Source of the DNA: Myxococcus vastator
GTDB taxonomy: Bacteria > Myxococcota > Myxococcia > Myxococcales > Myxococcaceae
Reading direction: 5' to 3'
Assembly (NCBI RefSeq): GCF_010894475.1
Contig: NZ_JAAIYB010000017.1
Span: 1-40,145, forward strand
Length of the DNA stretch: 40,145 nt
The notes under the pieces are model-generated. The model saw only the letters and a program-made list of their open reading frames with translations, had not been told where the DNA came from and did not search any database. Below, piece by piece: positions 1-8,719 of this stretch (position 1 is its first letter; each line of letters starts with the position of its first letter). The translations under genes and the position numbers were made by a program.

Positions 1-10
1 AGGCCCCCCT

Positions 11-26
11 GGGGTGGACCCACCCC
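11..26. terminator. Short GC-rich hairpin at left edge
   Basis: A perfect 6-bp inverted repeat, GGGGTG (11-16) and CACCCC (21-26), encloses a 4-nt loop. It lies upstream of the first gene and could end a transcript entering from the left. There is no T-run, so this is a guess from dyad symmetry alone. I see no gene in bases 1-121. Confidence 0.25.
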
Positions 27-121
27 GTCCACCAGGACGATGTCTTCCAACGTGCAGTCTGGGTGATGCTTTCCTCACCGGCGGCACGCCCGACAGGGTG
101 CCTCGGGGGGGGAGTCACCAC

Positions 122-1966
122 ATGATGCGCCGTTGGACGTTCGCTCAGCGAGTGAGTGCGGGCCTGTCCGCCTGCCTGTTCGCCGGGTTGCTGCTGCTCG
201 CAACGCTGCTGTCCGCTGTCTTCGCGCAAGCCAGCATGCCCCTGGGCCACGGCGCCCTGCCCCAGGCCGTACTGGCGGGGCTGCTGGGGTTGGCCTGCGT
301 GGCGGCGCTGGGCTTCGTGCTCCACCGCGCGCTGGCGCCGCTGCACGCGCGCCACCAGTCCAGCGAGCAGCACCTGCAGCTCCTCATGGACGGGGTGACG
401 GACTACGCGCTGTGCTTCCTGGATTGGCACGGCCGGGTGACGGCGTGGAACGCGGGCGCCGAGCGCCTCACGGGCTGGTCCGAGGTGGAGCTCGCCGGAC
501 GCGACACGGACCGCATCTACCCGGTGGACCAGGTGGCCGCGGACGTGCCCCGCGCGCACCGGGAGCGGGCCGCGCGCGAGGGGCGCCTGCTGGCGGAGGG
601 CTGGCGGGTGCGCCGCGATGGCAGCCGCTTCTGGGCGGAGACGCTGCTCACCGCGCTGTACGACGCGCACGGGCGGCTGCGCGGCTTCGTGATGGTGACG
701 CGCGACATCACCGAGCGCCGCCGGATGGAGCGGGCCCAGGCGCTCTTCGCGGAGGCCGGCCGCGTGCTCCAGCCGCTGTCAGGCGCGCGCGAAGTCGGCG
801 AGGCCCTCACCCGGCTGTGTGTGCCCGAGGTGGCGGACGCCTGCATCCTCTTCCTCCCCTCCGAGGACGGCACGGTGCGTCCGCACGCGGTGGCCTGCGA
901 GGACCTCGCCGCCACCCACCACATGTGGGAGCCGCTGCTGCGGTGTCCGGAGGACGGCGAGGTGGGCCCCTCCCGCGTGGTGCGCACGGGCCGCAGCGAG
1001 CTGCTGCCGGAGCTGGACGGCGCCCGTCTCCCGCCGGCGCTGGAAGGCAGCGCGCATGGCGAGCTGCTGGGCGCGCTGGGCGTGACGTCCGCCCTCACGG
1101 TGCCGCTGGCGGTGGGCTCCCGCGTGCTGGGCGCGCTGTGCCTGCTGTCCACCGGCACGCACCGCCGCTTCGGCGAGGTGGACCGGGCCTTCATGGAGGA
1201 GCTGGCGGCGCGCGCCGCGCTCGCGCTCGACAACGCCCGGCTGCTGGCGCAGGCGCAGGATGCGCTGGAGCTCATCGGCGTCGCCGCGCACGACCTGGGC
1301 AACCCGCTCAGCTCGCTCCAGCTGCGGCTGCGGCGCCTGTCCATGCAGAGCGCCGGCAGCGCCGACACGCGGCTCCGCGACGGCCTGGCCGGCGCCGAGG
1401 GCGAGACGCGGCGCCTGGGCCGGCTGGTGCACAACCTCCTGGACCTGTCCCGCCTGTCGGCTGGGCGCATGGTGCTGGACACGGAGCCGCTGGACCTGGC
1501 GCACCTGGTGCGCGAGGTGGCGGAGCGCCACGGCGACCAGGCCAGCGCCGCGGGCTGCGCCCTCAGCGTCCGCGTGGAGGAAGGCGCCACCGGCCAGTGG
1601 GACCGGCAGCGCCTGGACCGCGTCGTCACCAACCTGCTGAGCAACGCCCTCAAGTTCGGCCGCGGCCACCCCGTGGAGCTGCGCGTCCAGGCGGACGCCC
1701 ACCGCGTCCGCTTCACCGTCCGGGACGGCGGCATCGGCATTGGCGTGGAAGCCCAGCAGCGCCTCTTCCACCGCTTCCAACGCGTCCATGACGGCGGCCA
1801 GCACCCCGGCACCGGCCTGGGGCTCTACATCGTCCGCCAGCTCGTCGAGGCCCACGGGGGCACCATCCACGTCCAGAGCCGCATCGGGGAAGGCGCGGAA
1901 TTCACAATTGAGCTTCCTCGCATGACAAACAAGGAATCCTGCTCAGTGAATGAAGTGCAGGTATGA
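122..1966 (+). CDS. Membrane PAS-GAF sensor histidine kinase
   Basis: This is a 614-residue two-component sensor. The ATG at 122 is preferred over an in-frame ATG at 14 because a G-rich Shine-Dalgarno stretch lies just upstream and the membrane segments follow directly. Two hydrophobic helices (about residues 11-37 and 42-68) leave almost no periplasmic loop, so the sensing is probably cytoplasmic. A PAS domain (about 84-205, ending in the usual DITER) and a GAF domain (about 210-385) follow. The HisKA H-box is AAHDLGNP, with H390 as the phospho-acceptor. The ATPase has an N-box at about 504 (NLLSNALKF), a G1 box (DGGIGIG, about 537) and a G2 box (GTGLGLYIV, about 563). No receiver or regulator is adjacent, so it is an orphan kinase. 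The ligand cannot be predicted. Confidence 0.93.
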   Translation: MMRRWTFAQRVSAGLSACLFAGLLLLATLLSAVFAQASMPLGHGALPQAVLAGLLGLACVAALGFVLHRALAPLHARHQSSEQHLQLLMDGVTDYALCFLDWHGRVTAWNAGAERLTGWSEVELAGRDTDRIYPVDQVAADVPRAHRERAAREGRLLAEGWRVRRDGSRFWAETLLTALYDAHGRLRGFVMVTRDITERRRMERAQALFAEAGRVLQPLSGAREVGEALTRLCVPEVADACILFLPSEDGTVRPHAVACEDLAATHHMWEPLLRCPEDGEVGPSRVVRTGRSELLPELDGARLPPALEGSAHGELLGALGVTSALTVPLAVGSRVLGALCLLSTGTHRRFGEVDRAFMEELAARAALALDNARLLAQAQDALELIGVAAHDLGNPLSSLQLRLRRLSMQSAGSADTRLRDGLAGAEGETRRLGRLVHNLLDLSRLSAGRMVLDTEPLDLAHLVREVAERHGDQASAAGCALSVRVEEGATGQWDRQRLDRVVTNLLSNALKFGRGHPVELRVQADAHRVRFTVRDGGIGIGVEAQQRLFHRFQRVHDGGQHPGTGLGLYIVRQLVEAHGGTIHVQSRIGEGAEFTIELPRMTNKESCSVNEVQV

Positions 1967-1978
1967 CCTTGTGGGTGA

Positions 1979-1998
1979 GGCGGCCCTGCGGGGCCGCC
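1979..1998. terminator. Hairpin after the PAS-GAF kinase
   Basis: A perfect 8-bp stem, GGCGGCCC (1979-1986) and GGGCCGCC (1991-1998), with a TGCG tetraloop, starts 12 nt after the stop codon. It has no clear T-run, as is common for terminator-like hairpins in GC-rich genomes. It is a likely transcription end separating the kinase from the cytochrome operon. Confidence 0.55.
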
Positions 1999-2055
1999 AT
2001 TCATCTCCTTGAAAACACAGCAGGTTCGACTCCAGGCGGATTGTTTTCCCAAAAG

Positions 2056-2083
2056 TTGAACAAATCTGCTGGTTGCAGATAAT
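2056..2083 (+). promoter_or_regulatory. Candidate sigma70-type promoter
   Basis: TTGAAC (2056-2061) and GATAAT (2078-2083) are separated by 16 nt and lie in one of the few AT-rich patches of the window (about 2040-2100). This would start transcription near 2090, giving a leader of about 140 nt before the cytochrome ATG at 2231. The -10 matches the consensus at five of six positions and the -35 at four. It is assigned by pattern only. Confidence 0.35.
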
Positions 2084-2089
2084 CTTCGT

Positions 2090-2222
2090 ACGGCTAAAAA
2101 GGCTCGAACCGGGGAAACCCGGAAACGGGAGAGGTCCGGCCCACACCGCCCCACAGGCGACGGGTTACAGGACCCACTGGCCCCAGGCGCCATGGCGGCG
2201 TCGGCTTTCACACGTACGAGGA
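2090..2222 (+). promoter_or_regulatory. Structured 5' leader of the cytochrome operon, possible riboswitch
   Basis: Between the predicted promoter and the Shine-Dalgarno AGGAG (2219-2223) lies a GC-rich leader. It contains a perfect GNRA hairpin, CCGGG-GAAA-CCCGG (2109-2122), then TCCGGCC (2135-2141), then AGGCGACGGGTTAC (2155-2168). These pieces occur in the same order as parts of the GEMM-I (c-di-GMP/cGAMP) riboswitch, a class known upstream of multiheme cytochromes in related delta-type bacteria. However, the conserved GCAAAGC core cannot be found, so this is only a structured leader with partial resemblance. Confidence 0.25.
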
Positions 2223-2230
2223 GTTGCACC

Positions 2231-4099
2231 ATGGGTGGACTTGGAGCCCCCCGGGCCCTGCTCGCGTCGCTGGCCGGGCTGATGCTCGCTTGCGGCGGAC
2301 AGGATGCCCCGGACGCAGCCTCGCTGGACGCGCAGGCGCTGGAGTCGGCCTCGCTGGAGGCGGCGTTGCTGGAGACGGTGTCACCGAAGCCGGCCCCGCC
2401 GGACGGCCACCTCATGGACAAGACGCTCCCGGACGCGGACGCCCCGGCGCTGTTCGGCGGTTGGCCGTGGCCTGACAAGACGCCCGCGGTGGGGCTGGCG
2501 CTCGAGGTGGAGAACGGCGTGGGCAAGCCGCTGCGCGTGCGGAAGGGCGCCACCTTCTTCATCAACCAGATTGATATCCGCGCCTTCGTCACCGCCACCC
2601 GGGACGAAGGGCTGCGCAACATCATCGCGCGGAGTGACTTCGGCGGCCTGGGCTGGTGGGGCGTGCGCCAGGTGGACCAGGAGTCCGTGGGCGCGCCGGG
2701 GCCCTATACCCGCCGCCGCTACTACCGGGGCGCGGCGTGGATGGACCTGCCCAGCCACTTCATCGTGGAGCCGGTGGACTCGCGCGGCCGGCTCACCGGC
2801 GTCCCCATCCTGCTCAACGCGGGCACCGAGCATCAGCGCCGCGCGGGCCTGGATGACTTCTTCATCCGCCGCTTCCGCGGCATCCAGACGGCCAACGGCT
2901 GCGCCACACCCGACGACTGCTCGGCCTCCACGTCCTTCGAGGAGGAGGCCATCCTGGAGCTCCGCAACGCGTACGAGCACGCCCAGCGCCAGACGCTCAC
3001 GCTTCGCTCCGACACGCGCAAGCTGCGCCTGCGCTGGAGCCTGCGCCCGGCGGCCCCCTACGAAATCCCGGTGGAGCAGGTGGTCGACAGCCGCTACACC
3101 TACGGCTTCCGCATCGGCGTGGAGGCCCTCACCCCGCCGCGCCCGGACGGCACCTACGCCCCCGGCACGGAGATCTCCTTCCAGCTCACCCTGCGGGATG
3201 GCGCGGGCAACCGGCTCCACGACAAGGGCTACCTGCCGCCCTACAACGAAGTGGCGCCCGACGGCACCGACTCCGGGCTGCAGTACTACCGGGCCTTCTT
3301 CGACGCGACGGCCACCTACTACCGGCGCAAGCACCGCGAGCGCATGCTGATGACGCAAATCATCGGGCCGGCGCAGCACATCCAGCCCATCCGCTCCATC
3401 GTCCCGCTGGAGTCCTTCCTGGACCCCGAGGTGGACGAGCAGGTGGTGGCCACGCCCGAGCGCGACGGCGTCTTCTCCCAGTTCGCCACCCTGCCCTTCG
3501 CCAACGTCCTCTTCGGCGGCGCCTTCATCGACCCGAACCTCTGGAACCAGCCCAACACGGACACCTGGCAGTTCAAGCTGCCGGACAACGCCGTGCCCGG
3601 CACCTACCTGGTGACGGTGAAGGGCCGCCGCGCGTACCTGGGCGAGGACCTCCCCGCGACGACGACCCTCGAAATCCAGGTGGGGACGAAGCAGCGCACC
3701 CAGCCCAAGCTGACCACGGGCCCCTGCACCTCCTGCCACAGCAAGGGCGGCGAGCTGGGCGTGGTGCTCCACGCCAACGACAACCGCGCCGCCTGCGCCG
3801 GATGCCACGCCCCGCTCGCCTTCGAGCTGGAGGGCCCCATCTTCGTGCGCACCCACTTCATCCACTCGCGGTCCAACCGCTTTGACGCACCGCTCCAGCA
3901 GTGCGCGTCCTGTCACCAGACGAAGGAGAGCATCCAGCGCACCAGCAAGGCCGCCTGCCTGTCCTGTCACAAGAGCTATCCGGACAGTCACGTGGCGCAA
4001 TTCGGACCCATTGAGAGCATGTATGTGGGGGGCGGCGCGGAGTCTTTCCAGCAGTGCACCGGCGCCTGTCATACTCGGCACCCCGGCAGCGGCCTCTAA
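2231..4099 (+). CDS. Multiheme (pentaheme-type) c-type cytochrome lipoprotein
   Basis: This 622-residue protein has a lipoprotein signal (hydrophobic residues about 8-20, lipobox ending at Cys21-Gly), so it is probably lipid-anchored in the envelope. About 475 residues without heme motifs, probably beta-rich, precede a C-terminal heme region. That region has four CXXCH motifs (C499-H503, C522-H526, C558-H562, C576-H580) and one CXXXCH (C609-TGA-C613-H614). This layout recalls OmcA/MtrC-like or other electron-transfer lipoproteins, but I cannot assign a named family. The start at 2231 is set by AGGAG at 2219-2223 and by the signal peptide; an upstream in-frame ATG at 2192 would bury the signal. 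The FIST gene follows after 29 nt, so it probably heads the FIST-kinase-receiver operon. A role in envelope redox chemistry or respiration is inferred. Confidence 0.82.
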   Translation: MGGLGAPRALLASLAGLMLACGGQDAPDAASLDAQALESASLEAALLETVSPKPAPPDGHLMDKTLPDADAPALFGGWPWPDKTPAVGLALEVENGVGKPLRVRKGATFFINQIDIRAFVTATRDEGLRNIIARSDFGGLGWWGVRQVDQESVGAPGPYTRRRYYRGAAWMDLPSHFIVEPVDSRGRLTGVPILLNAGTEHQRRAGLDDFFIRRFRGIQTANGCATPDDCSASTSFEEEAILELRNAYEHAQRQTLTLRSDTRKLRLRWSLRPAAPYEIPVEQVVDSRYTYGFRIGVEALTPPRPDGTYAPGTEISFQLTLRDGAGNRLHDKGYLPPYNEVAPDGTDSGLQYYRAFFDATATYYRRKHRERMLMTQIIGPAQHIQPIRSIVPLESFLDPEVDEQVVATPERDGVFSQFATLPFANVLFGGAFIDPNLWNQPNTDTWQFKLPDNAVPGTYLVTVKGRRAYLGEDLPATTTLEIQVGTKQRTQPKLTTGPCTSCHSKGGELGVVLHANDNRAACAGCHAPLAFELEGPIFVRTHFIHSRSNRFDAPLQQCASCHQTKESIQRTSKAACLSCHKSYPDSHVAQFGPIESMYVGGGAESFQQCTGACHTRHPGSGL

Positions 4100-4128
4100 C
4101 CCCCGCTCGCGCAACCCGGAGTACCTCC

Positions 4129-5289
4129 ATGGCCCAGGTCAAGATGCAGACGGCTCGCACCACGTTGAGGGAGCCGGATGCCGCCGCGGAGGACCTCCTG
4201 AGTCAGCTGGGCAGCGACACGCCCCGCCTGGTGACGATGTTCGCCTCGCGGGAGCGTGACCAGCAGGCGCTCAACCGCGCCGTGCGTCAGCGGCTGCCGG
4301 CGGGCACGCGCCTGATTGGCGCCACCACCGCGGGCGAGCTGGACAACACCGGCATCCACGAGGGCAGCGTGGTGATGAGCGCCCTCTTCGGTGACTTCGA
4401 GGTGGGCCTGGGCCTGGGCACCGGCCTGTCCGTGGACGCCATCAGCGCGGGCGCCACCTCCATCAAGCGCGCGTGCGAGGATTTGGGCGTGCGGCAGCAG
4501 GACCTGGACCCGCGCCGCTACGTGGGCCTCGTGATTGACGACGGCTTCCGCTACAAGAAGGAAGAGCTGCTGCTCGGCATCCTGGAGAAGTGCCAGACGC
4601 TGGTGCTGGTGGGCGGCGGCGCCAGCGACACCAACCGGGACCCGGCCAAGCAGTCCGCCATGGTCCACGTGGACGGCGAGGTCGCCACCGACGCGGTGCT
4701 GGTGGCCCTCTTCAAGACGAGCGCGCCCTGGGCCGCGCTCCGCTCCCACTGGTACGTGCCCACCGGCGAGAAGCTCACCATCACCAAGGTGGACGAAAGC
4801 CACACCCGCGCGCTCGAAATCGACGGGCGCCCGGCGGCGAAGCGCTACGCGGAAATCCTGGGCGTGGGCGTGGACGAGCTGGAGTTCGGCACGCCCCGGG
4901 GCTTCGCCGTGCGCCCCACCGCCCTGCGCGTGGGCCGGGAGTACTTCATCCGCGCCGCCTGGAGCCCGCAGGAGGACGGCTCCATCCTCTTCGCCAACCT
5001 GCTGGAGGAAGGCACCGAGCTGGAGCTGATGAAGCTGGGCGACATGGCCGGCATGACGCGCAGCTTCTTCACCGACGAGGTCCCCCGCAGGGTCCAGAAG
5101 CCCCAGGCCGCCCTGCTTTTCCATTGTGGTGGACGCATGTGGTACGCCAGCGCCACCAACACCGTGCAGCAATTGGCGGAAACGCTGAAGGCCGCACCCA
5201 CCGCCGCTGGTATGAACGTGCACTTCGAAATCTATTCGGGGTTCCACATCAACACCACGCTGACCGCGCTGGTCTTCGGGGCGAACTGA
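4129..5289 (+). CDS. FIST-domain sensor protein (FIST N and FIST C)
   Basis: This 386-residue soluble protein matches the FIST family (F-box and intracellular signal transduction), proposed to bind small ligands such as amino acids. The N-terminal half has the GATTAGEL-type strand (about residues 63-70) and LVGGGASD (about 161-168). The C-terminal half carries the FIST_C features, including LLFHCGGR (about 327-334). The ATG at 4129 follows GGAG at 4118-4121; an in-frame ATG at 4054 would overlap the cytochrome gene. It is 3 nt upstream of the hybrid kinase, so the two are almost certainly co-transcribed and may act as ligand sensor and signal transducer. The protein has no signal peptide or membrane segment, so it senses in the cytoplasm. 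Confidence 0.9.
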   Translation: MAQVKMQTARTTLREPDAAAEDLLSQLGSDTPRLVTMFASRERDQQALNRAVRQRLPAGTRLIGATTAGELDNTGIHEGSVVMSALFGDFEVGLGLGTGLSVDAISAGATSIKRACEDLGVRQQDLDPRRYVGLVIDDGFRYKKEELLLGILEKCQTLVLVGGGASDTNRDPAKQSAMVHVDGEVATDAVLVALFKTSAPWAALRSHWYVPTGEKLTITKVDESHTRALEIDGRPAAKRYAEILGVGVDELEFGTPRGFAVRPTALRVGREYFIRAAWSPQEDGSILFANLLEEGTELELMKLGDMAGMTRSFFTDEVPRRVQKPQAALLFHCGGRMWYASATNTVQQLAETLKAAPTAAGMNVHFEIYSGFHINTTLTALVFGAN

Positions 5290-5292
5290 GCC

Positions 5293-8238
5293 ATGGCCTC
5301 CTCCCAGCCTCCCTCTGAGTCTCCGGCGGACAATGCGTCGCTCCTGCTCGTGGCCAGCGAGCGCGAGTGCCAATGCGTGGAGGAAGCCCTCCAGCGCGCG
5401 GGGGTGACGGTGGTGACGGAGCGCGCCACCACGGCGGCCGCGGCGGAGGCCGCGCTGTCCCGCACGTGGGGCCTGGTGCTGTGCGGCTCGGAAGTGCCCG
5501 ACATGGGCTTCGCCGAGGTCAAGGCGCTGTGGAGCAAGTACGGCAAGGAGCTGCCCTTCGTGGTGCTGTCGCGCGACTGGAGCGAGGACACGCTGGAGGC
5601 CAGCGTGCGCGCCGGAGCGCTCGACTACATCACCGAGGACCGCTTCAGCCGCCTGGCGCCCGTGGTGCAACGCGAGCTGCGGATGACGGCGGACCGCCGC
5701 CGCCACACCGCCACCGCGGAGCAGCTGGAGCGCACCAACTACCTGATGGAGAACATCATCGACGCGCTTCCGTTCGTCCTCTTCGTGAAGGACGCACAGA
5801 CGCGCCGGCTGGTGGTGGCGAACAAGACGTTCGCGGACGCCTTCCGCGTCACCAAGCAGTGGCTGCTGGGGAAGCTGGACCACGACTACTTCCCCAAGGA
5901 GCAGGCCGAGTCGTTCATCGCCATCGACTCGGAGATTCTCGAAACCCGGCAGATGAAGTCCTTCGAGGAAGTGGCCCGCGCCGACGGCGTGGACCGCATC
6001 TTCGCCACGCGCAAGCTGCCCCTGCTGGACGAGCAGGGCGTGGCCCGCTACGTGCTGGGCGTCACCGAGGACATCACCGAGCGCAAGCAGCACGAAGAGA
6101 TGCTGCGCGCGTCCAAGGCGGAGCTGGAGGCGGCCAACAAGCAGCTCGCCGCCAGCCTGGAGGAAATCAAGCGCACCCGCGCCGTGTCCGCCCGCTCGCT
6201 GGCGTCCTACCAGCAGCGCGCGCTGCAGATGGAAATCATCCGCCAGCAGAACGAGGACCTGGACCGGCTGGCCCAGGAGCTGGCGGTGGCCAAGCGCAAC
6301 GAGGAGGAGCGCGCCCGGGAAGCGGAGGCCGCCGCCCGCCTCAAGAGCGAGTTCCTGGCCAACTTCAGCCACGAAATCCGCACCCCGCTCAACGGCATCA
6401 TCGGCTACTGCGACCTGCTGATGCGCGAGGAGGGCCAGCGGCTGACGGCGCACGGCCGCCGCGACCTCAACGTCGTGAAGACGAACGCCAAGACGCTGCT
6501 GGCGCTCATCAACGACATCCTGGACCTGTCCAAGATTGAGTCCGGCCGCGTGGAGGTCGTCACCGAGCAGGTGGACGTGCAGGAGCTGGCCGAGGAGTGC
6601 CTGGCCACGGTGAAGGAGTACCTCAAGGGCAAGGACGTGGCCCTCACCACCAACATCGACCCGTCCGCCCGCATGCTCCGCTCGGACGCGCTGAAGCTGC
6701 GGCAGATCATGCTCAACCTGCTCAGCAACGCCGCCAAGTTCACCGACGCGGGCGAGGTGTCGCTGAGCCTGGCCCCCGCGGGCGGCGAGGTCGTCATGAC
6801 GGTGGAGGACACCGGCGTCGGCATCCCCTCCGACCAGCTGCCCTTCATCTTCGAGAAGTTCCGTCAGGTGGACGGCTCCACCACGCGCAAGGTGGGCGGC
6901 ACCGGGCTGGGGCTGGCCATTGTCCGCGAGCTGTCCCGCGTGCTGGGCGGCACCGTGTCCGTGAGCTCCACGCTGGGCCGCGGCACCACCTTCACGGTGC
7001 GCCTGCCCTCCACCCTGGAGTCGCCGGACAATGGCGGCGGCCCGCACCTGGAGCGCGGCGTGCCCGTGTCGGAGGTGGCCCAGCACGTGGGCACCCTGGC
7101 GCAGCCGGGCAGCACGGTGCTGGTGGTGGACGACGACCCGCTCATCCAGCAGCTGGTGGCCGGACAACTGGAGCCCGCCGGCTTCAAGGTGGTGGTGGCC
7201 GAGGACGGCATCGCCGCCCTCAAGCGCGCCCGCGAGCTGCGGCCCCAGGCCATCCTCCTGGACATCCACCTGCCCAAGCTGGACGGCTGGTCGGTGCTCA
7301 GCCAGCTCAAGAGCGAGCCCTCGCTGGCCGGCATCCCCGTCATCCTCATCTCCGTGGAGGAGCAGCGCGCGCGCGGCTTCTCCCTGGGCGCGTGCGAGTA
7401 CCTGGTCAAGCCGGTGGAGCCGGACCGGCTGGTGGAGGTGGTGCAGCGCAGCCTCCATCAGACGGCCGGCGCCACCACCAGCGTGGGCGAGGTGCTGGTG
7501 GTGGACGACGACTCGGCCACCCGCGAGCTGGTCAGCCGCAACCTGCGCCGCGCCGGCTTCTCCACCTCCGAGGCCCGCAACGGCGAGGACGCCCTGCTCA
7601 AGGCGCGCGTGTCCCCGCCCGCCCTGGTGGTGCTGGACTTGATGATGCCCAACCTGGACGGCTTCGAGGTCCTGCGCCGGCTGCGCGCGGAGAAGCTCCA
7701 GGTGCCCGTGGTGGTGCTCACCGGCAAGACGCTCTCCGAGGAGGAAGAGGCCCTCCTGCGTGACGGCTTCGCCGGCTTCGTAAAGAAGGGCGGCCACGCG
7801 CTGGAGGACGTCATCGCCCAGGCCAAGGGCCTGCTGCTGTCCCAGCGCGCCGCCAGCGCCGGCAAGCGGGCCCGCATCCTCTATGTGGAGGACAGCGCGC
7901 AGAACCGCGACATCGTCCGCCGCTACCTCAACGGCCACTTCGAGGTCATTGAAGCGGAGGACGGCGAGCACGGCCTGGAGCGCGCCATCCGCGACGCCCC
8001 GGACCTCATCCTGATGGACCTGTCGCTCCCCCGCCTGGACGGCTGGGAGGTCACCCGCAGGTTGCGAGCCCTACCCGCCGCGGCCAATGTTCCCGTCATC
8101 GCGGTGACGGCGCACGCGGGGCGGGAGTACCAGGACAAGGCACACGAGGCCGGCTGCACCGCGTACCTCACCAAGCCCCTTGATCGTGACCAGTTGCTCG
8201 AGATGATTCGAAAGCATCTAGGGAGAACCCATGTCTGA
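5293..8238 (+). CDS. PAS hybrid histidine kinase with three receivers
   Basis: This 981-residue cytoplasmic hybrid kinase starts 3 nt after the FIST gene. Residues about 12-130 have a receiver-like fold, but the phospho-Asp position is not Asp (LVLCG where LVLLD is usual), so it is a pseudo-receiver. A PAS domain (about 150-270) and a coiled coil (about 270-350) lead to His[14 protein letters not shown] with H360. The ATPase has [16 protein letters not shown] and GGTGLGLAI boxes. Three intact receivers follow with acceptor Asps D657, D782 and D909. The stop overlaps the next gene (a receiver) by 8 nt. FIST, kinase and receiver thus form a likely phosphorelay. With no His-phosphotransfer domain in view, the routing between four receivers is unknown. 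Confidence 0.95.
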   Translation: MASSQPPSESPADNASLLLVASERECQCVEEALQRAGVTVVTERATTAAAAEAALSRTWGLVLCGSEVPDMGFAEVKALWSKYGKELPFVVLSRDWSEDTLEASVRAGALDYITEDRFSRLAPVVQRELRMTADRRRHTATAEQLERTNYLMENIIDALPFVLFVKDAQTRRLVVANKTFADAFRVTKQWLLGKLDHDYFPKEQAESFIAIDSEILETRQMKSFEEVARADGVDRIFATRKLPLLDEQGVARYVLGVTEDITERKQHEEMLRASKAELEAANKQLAASLEEIKRTRAVSARSLASYQQRALQMEIIRQQNEDLDRLAQELAVAKRNEEERAREAEAAARLKSEFLANFSHEIRTPLNGIIGYCDLLMREEGQRLTAHGRRDLNVVKTNAKTLLALINDILDLSKIESGRVEVVTEQVDVQELAEECLATVKEYLKGKDVALTTNIDPSARMLRSDALKLRQIMLNLLSNAAKFTDAGEVSLSLAPAGGEVVMTVEDTGVGIPSDQLPFIFEKFRQVDGSTTRKVGGTGLGLAIVRELSRVLGGTVSVSSTLGRGTTFTVRLPSTLESPDNGGGPHLERGVPVSEVAQHVGTLAQPGSTVLVVDDDPLIQQLVAGQLEPAGFKVVVAEDGIAALKRARELRPQAILLDIHLPKLDGWSVLSQLKSEPSLAGIPVILISVEEQRARGFSLGACEYLVKPVEPDRLVEVVQRSLHQTAGATTSVGEVLVVDDDSATRELVSRNLRRAGFSTSEARNGEDALLKARVSPPALVVLDLMMPNLDGFEVLRRLRAEKLQVPVVVLTGKTLSEEEEALLRDGFAGFVKKGGHALEDVIAQAKGLLLSQRAASAGKRARILYVEDSAQNRDIVRRYLNGHFEVIEAEDGEHGLERAIRDAPDLILMDLSLPRLDGWEVTRRLRALPAAANVPVIAVTAHAGREYQDKAHEAGCTAYLTKPLDRDQLLEMIRKHLGRTHV

Positions 8239-8635
8239 AGAAAAAGCGCGCGTCCTGGTGGTGGACGACGACCCGGACCTGCTCGACCTCGTACAGCGCT
8301 CGCTGAGCGCCTACGGCTTCGAGGTGCTCACGCACACCTCCGCGCTGGGTGTCTCCAACCTCGTCCGCTCGGTGGAGCCGGACTTCGTCCTCATCGACGT
8401 GAACTTCCCCGCCCTCAAGGGCGACAAGGTCGTCAACCTGGCGCGCCAGTACGCGCTGCCGAAGACGAAGTTCATCCTCTATTCAGCATCCGACGAATCG
8501 AAGCTGCGCTCCCTGGCGCTCGCGTCCGGTGCGGACGGATATATCTCCAAAAGCGTGCAGGGCGAGGAGCTGGCTCAGCGCCTGCGCGCCTTCCACCTGA
8601 AGCCCCGGCCCCCCACACCGACGCCCGCTCCCTGA
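8231..8635 (+). CDS. Stand-alone receiver (CheY-like), copy 1
   Basis: This 134-residue single receiver has the acidic cluster VVDDD at its start, phospho-acceptor D56 (LIDVNFP), the conserved Ser/Thr region (YSASDES) and Lys in ISKSVQG. There is no output domain, so it works as a diffusible phospho-carrier or by binding a partner. It overlaps the hybrid kinase by 8 nt, so that kinase is the likely phosphodonor. It is clearly paralogous to the receiver at 12579-12986: both share GVSNLVR, FILYSASDE, ASGADGYI and KSVQGE, with the acceptor Asp at the same residue number. No DNA-binding or diguanylate-cyclase motif follows. Confidence 0.93.
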   Translation: MSEEKARVLVVDDDPDLLDLVQRSLSAYGFEVLTHTSALGVSNLVRSVEPDFVLIDVNFPALKGDKVVNLARQYALPKTKFILYSASDESKLRSLALASGADGYISKSVQGEELAQRLRAFHLKPRPPTPTPAP

Positions 8636-8719
8636 ACGCCGGATGACATGCCCGCGGGTGCCGGTGGGACGACGCCCGCGATTCCACACCTTCCGAGCCA
8701 CCCCCCTCAGGAGGGCCGC

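Noticed and set aside
2090-2230. Cobalamin riboswitch in the cytochrome leader
   Set aside because: CCGG...GAAA...CCGG and CCACTGG pieces look slightly similar, but there is no B12 box and the gene context does not fit.
4096-7971. A 1291-codon open frame on the minus strand opposite the FIST and hybrid kinase genes
   Set aside because: It is the GC-bias shadow of well-supported plus-strand domains, is rich in His, Gln, Val and Leu, and shows no motif or ribosome-binding site.
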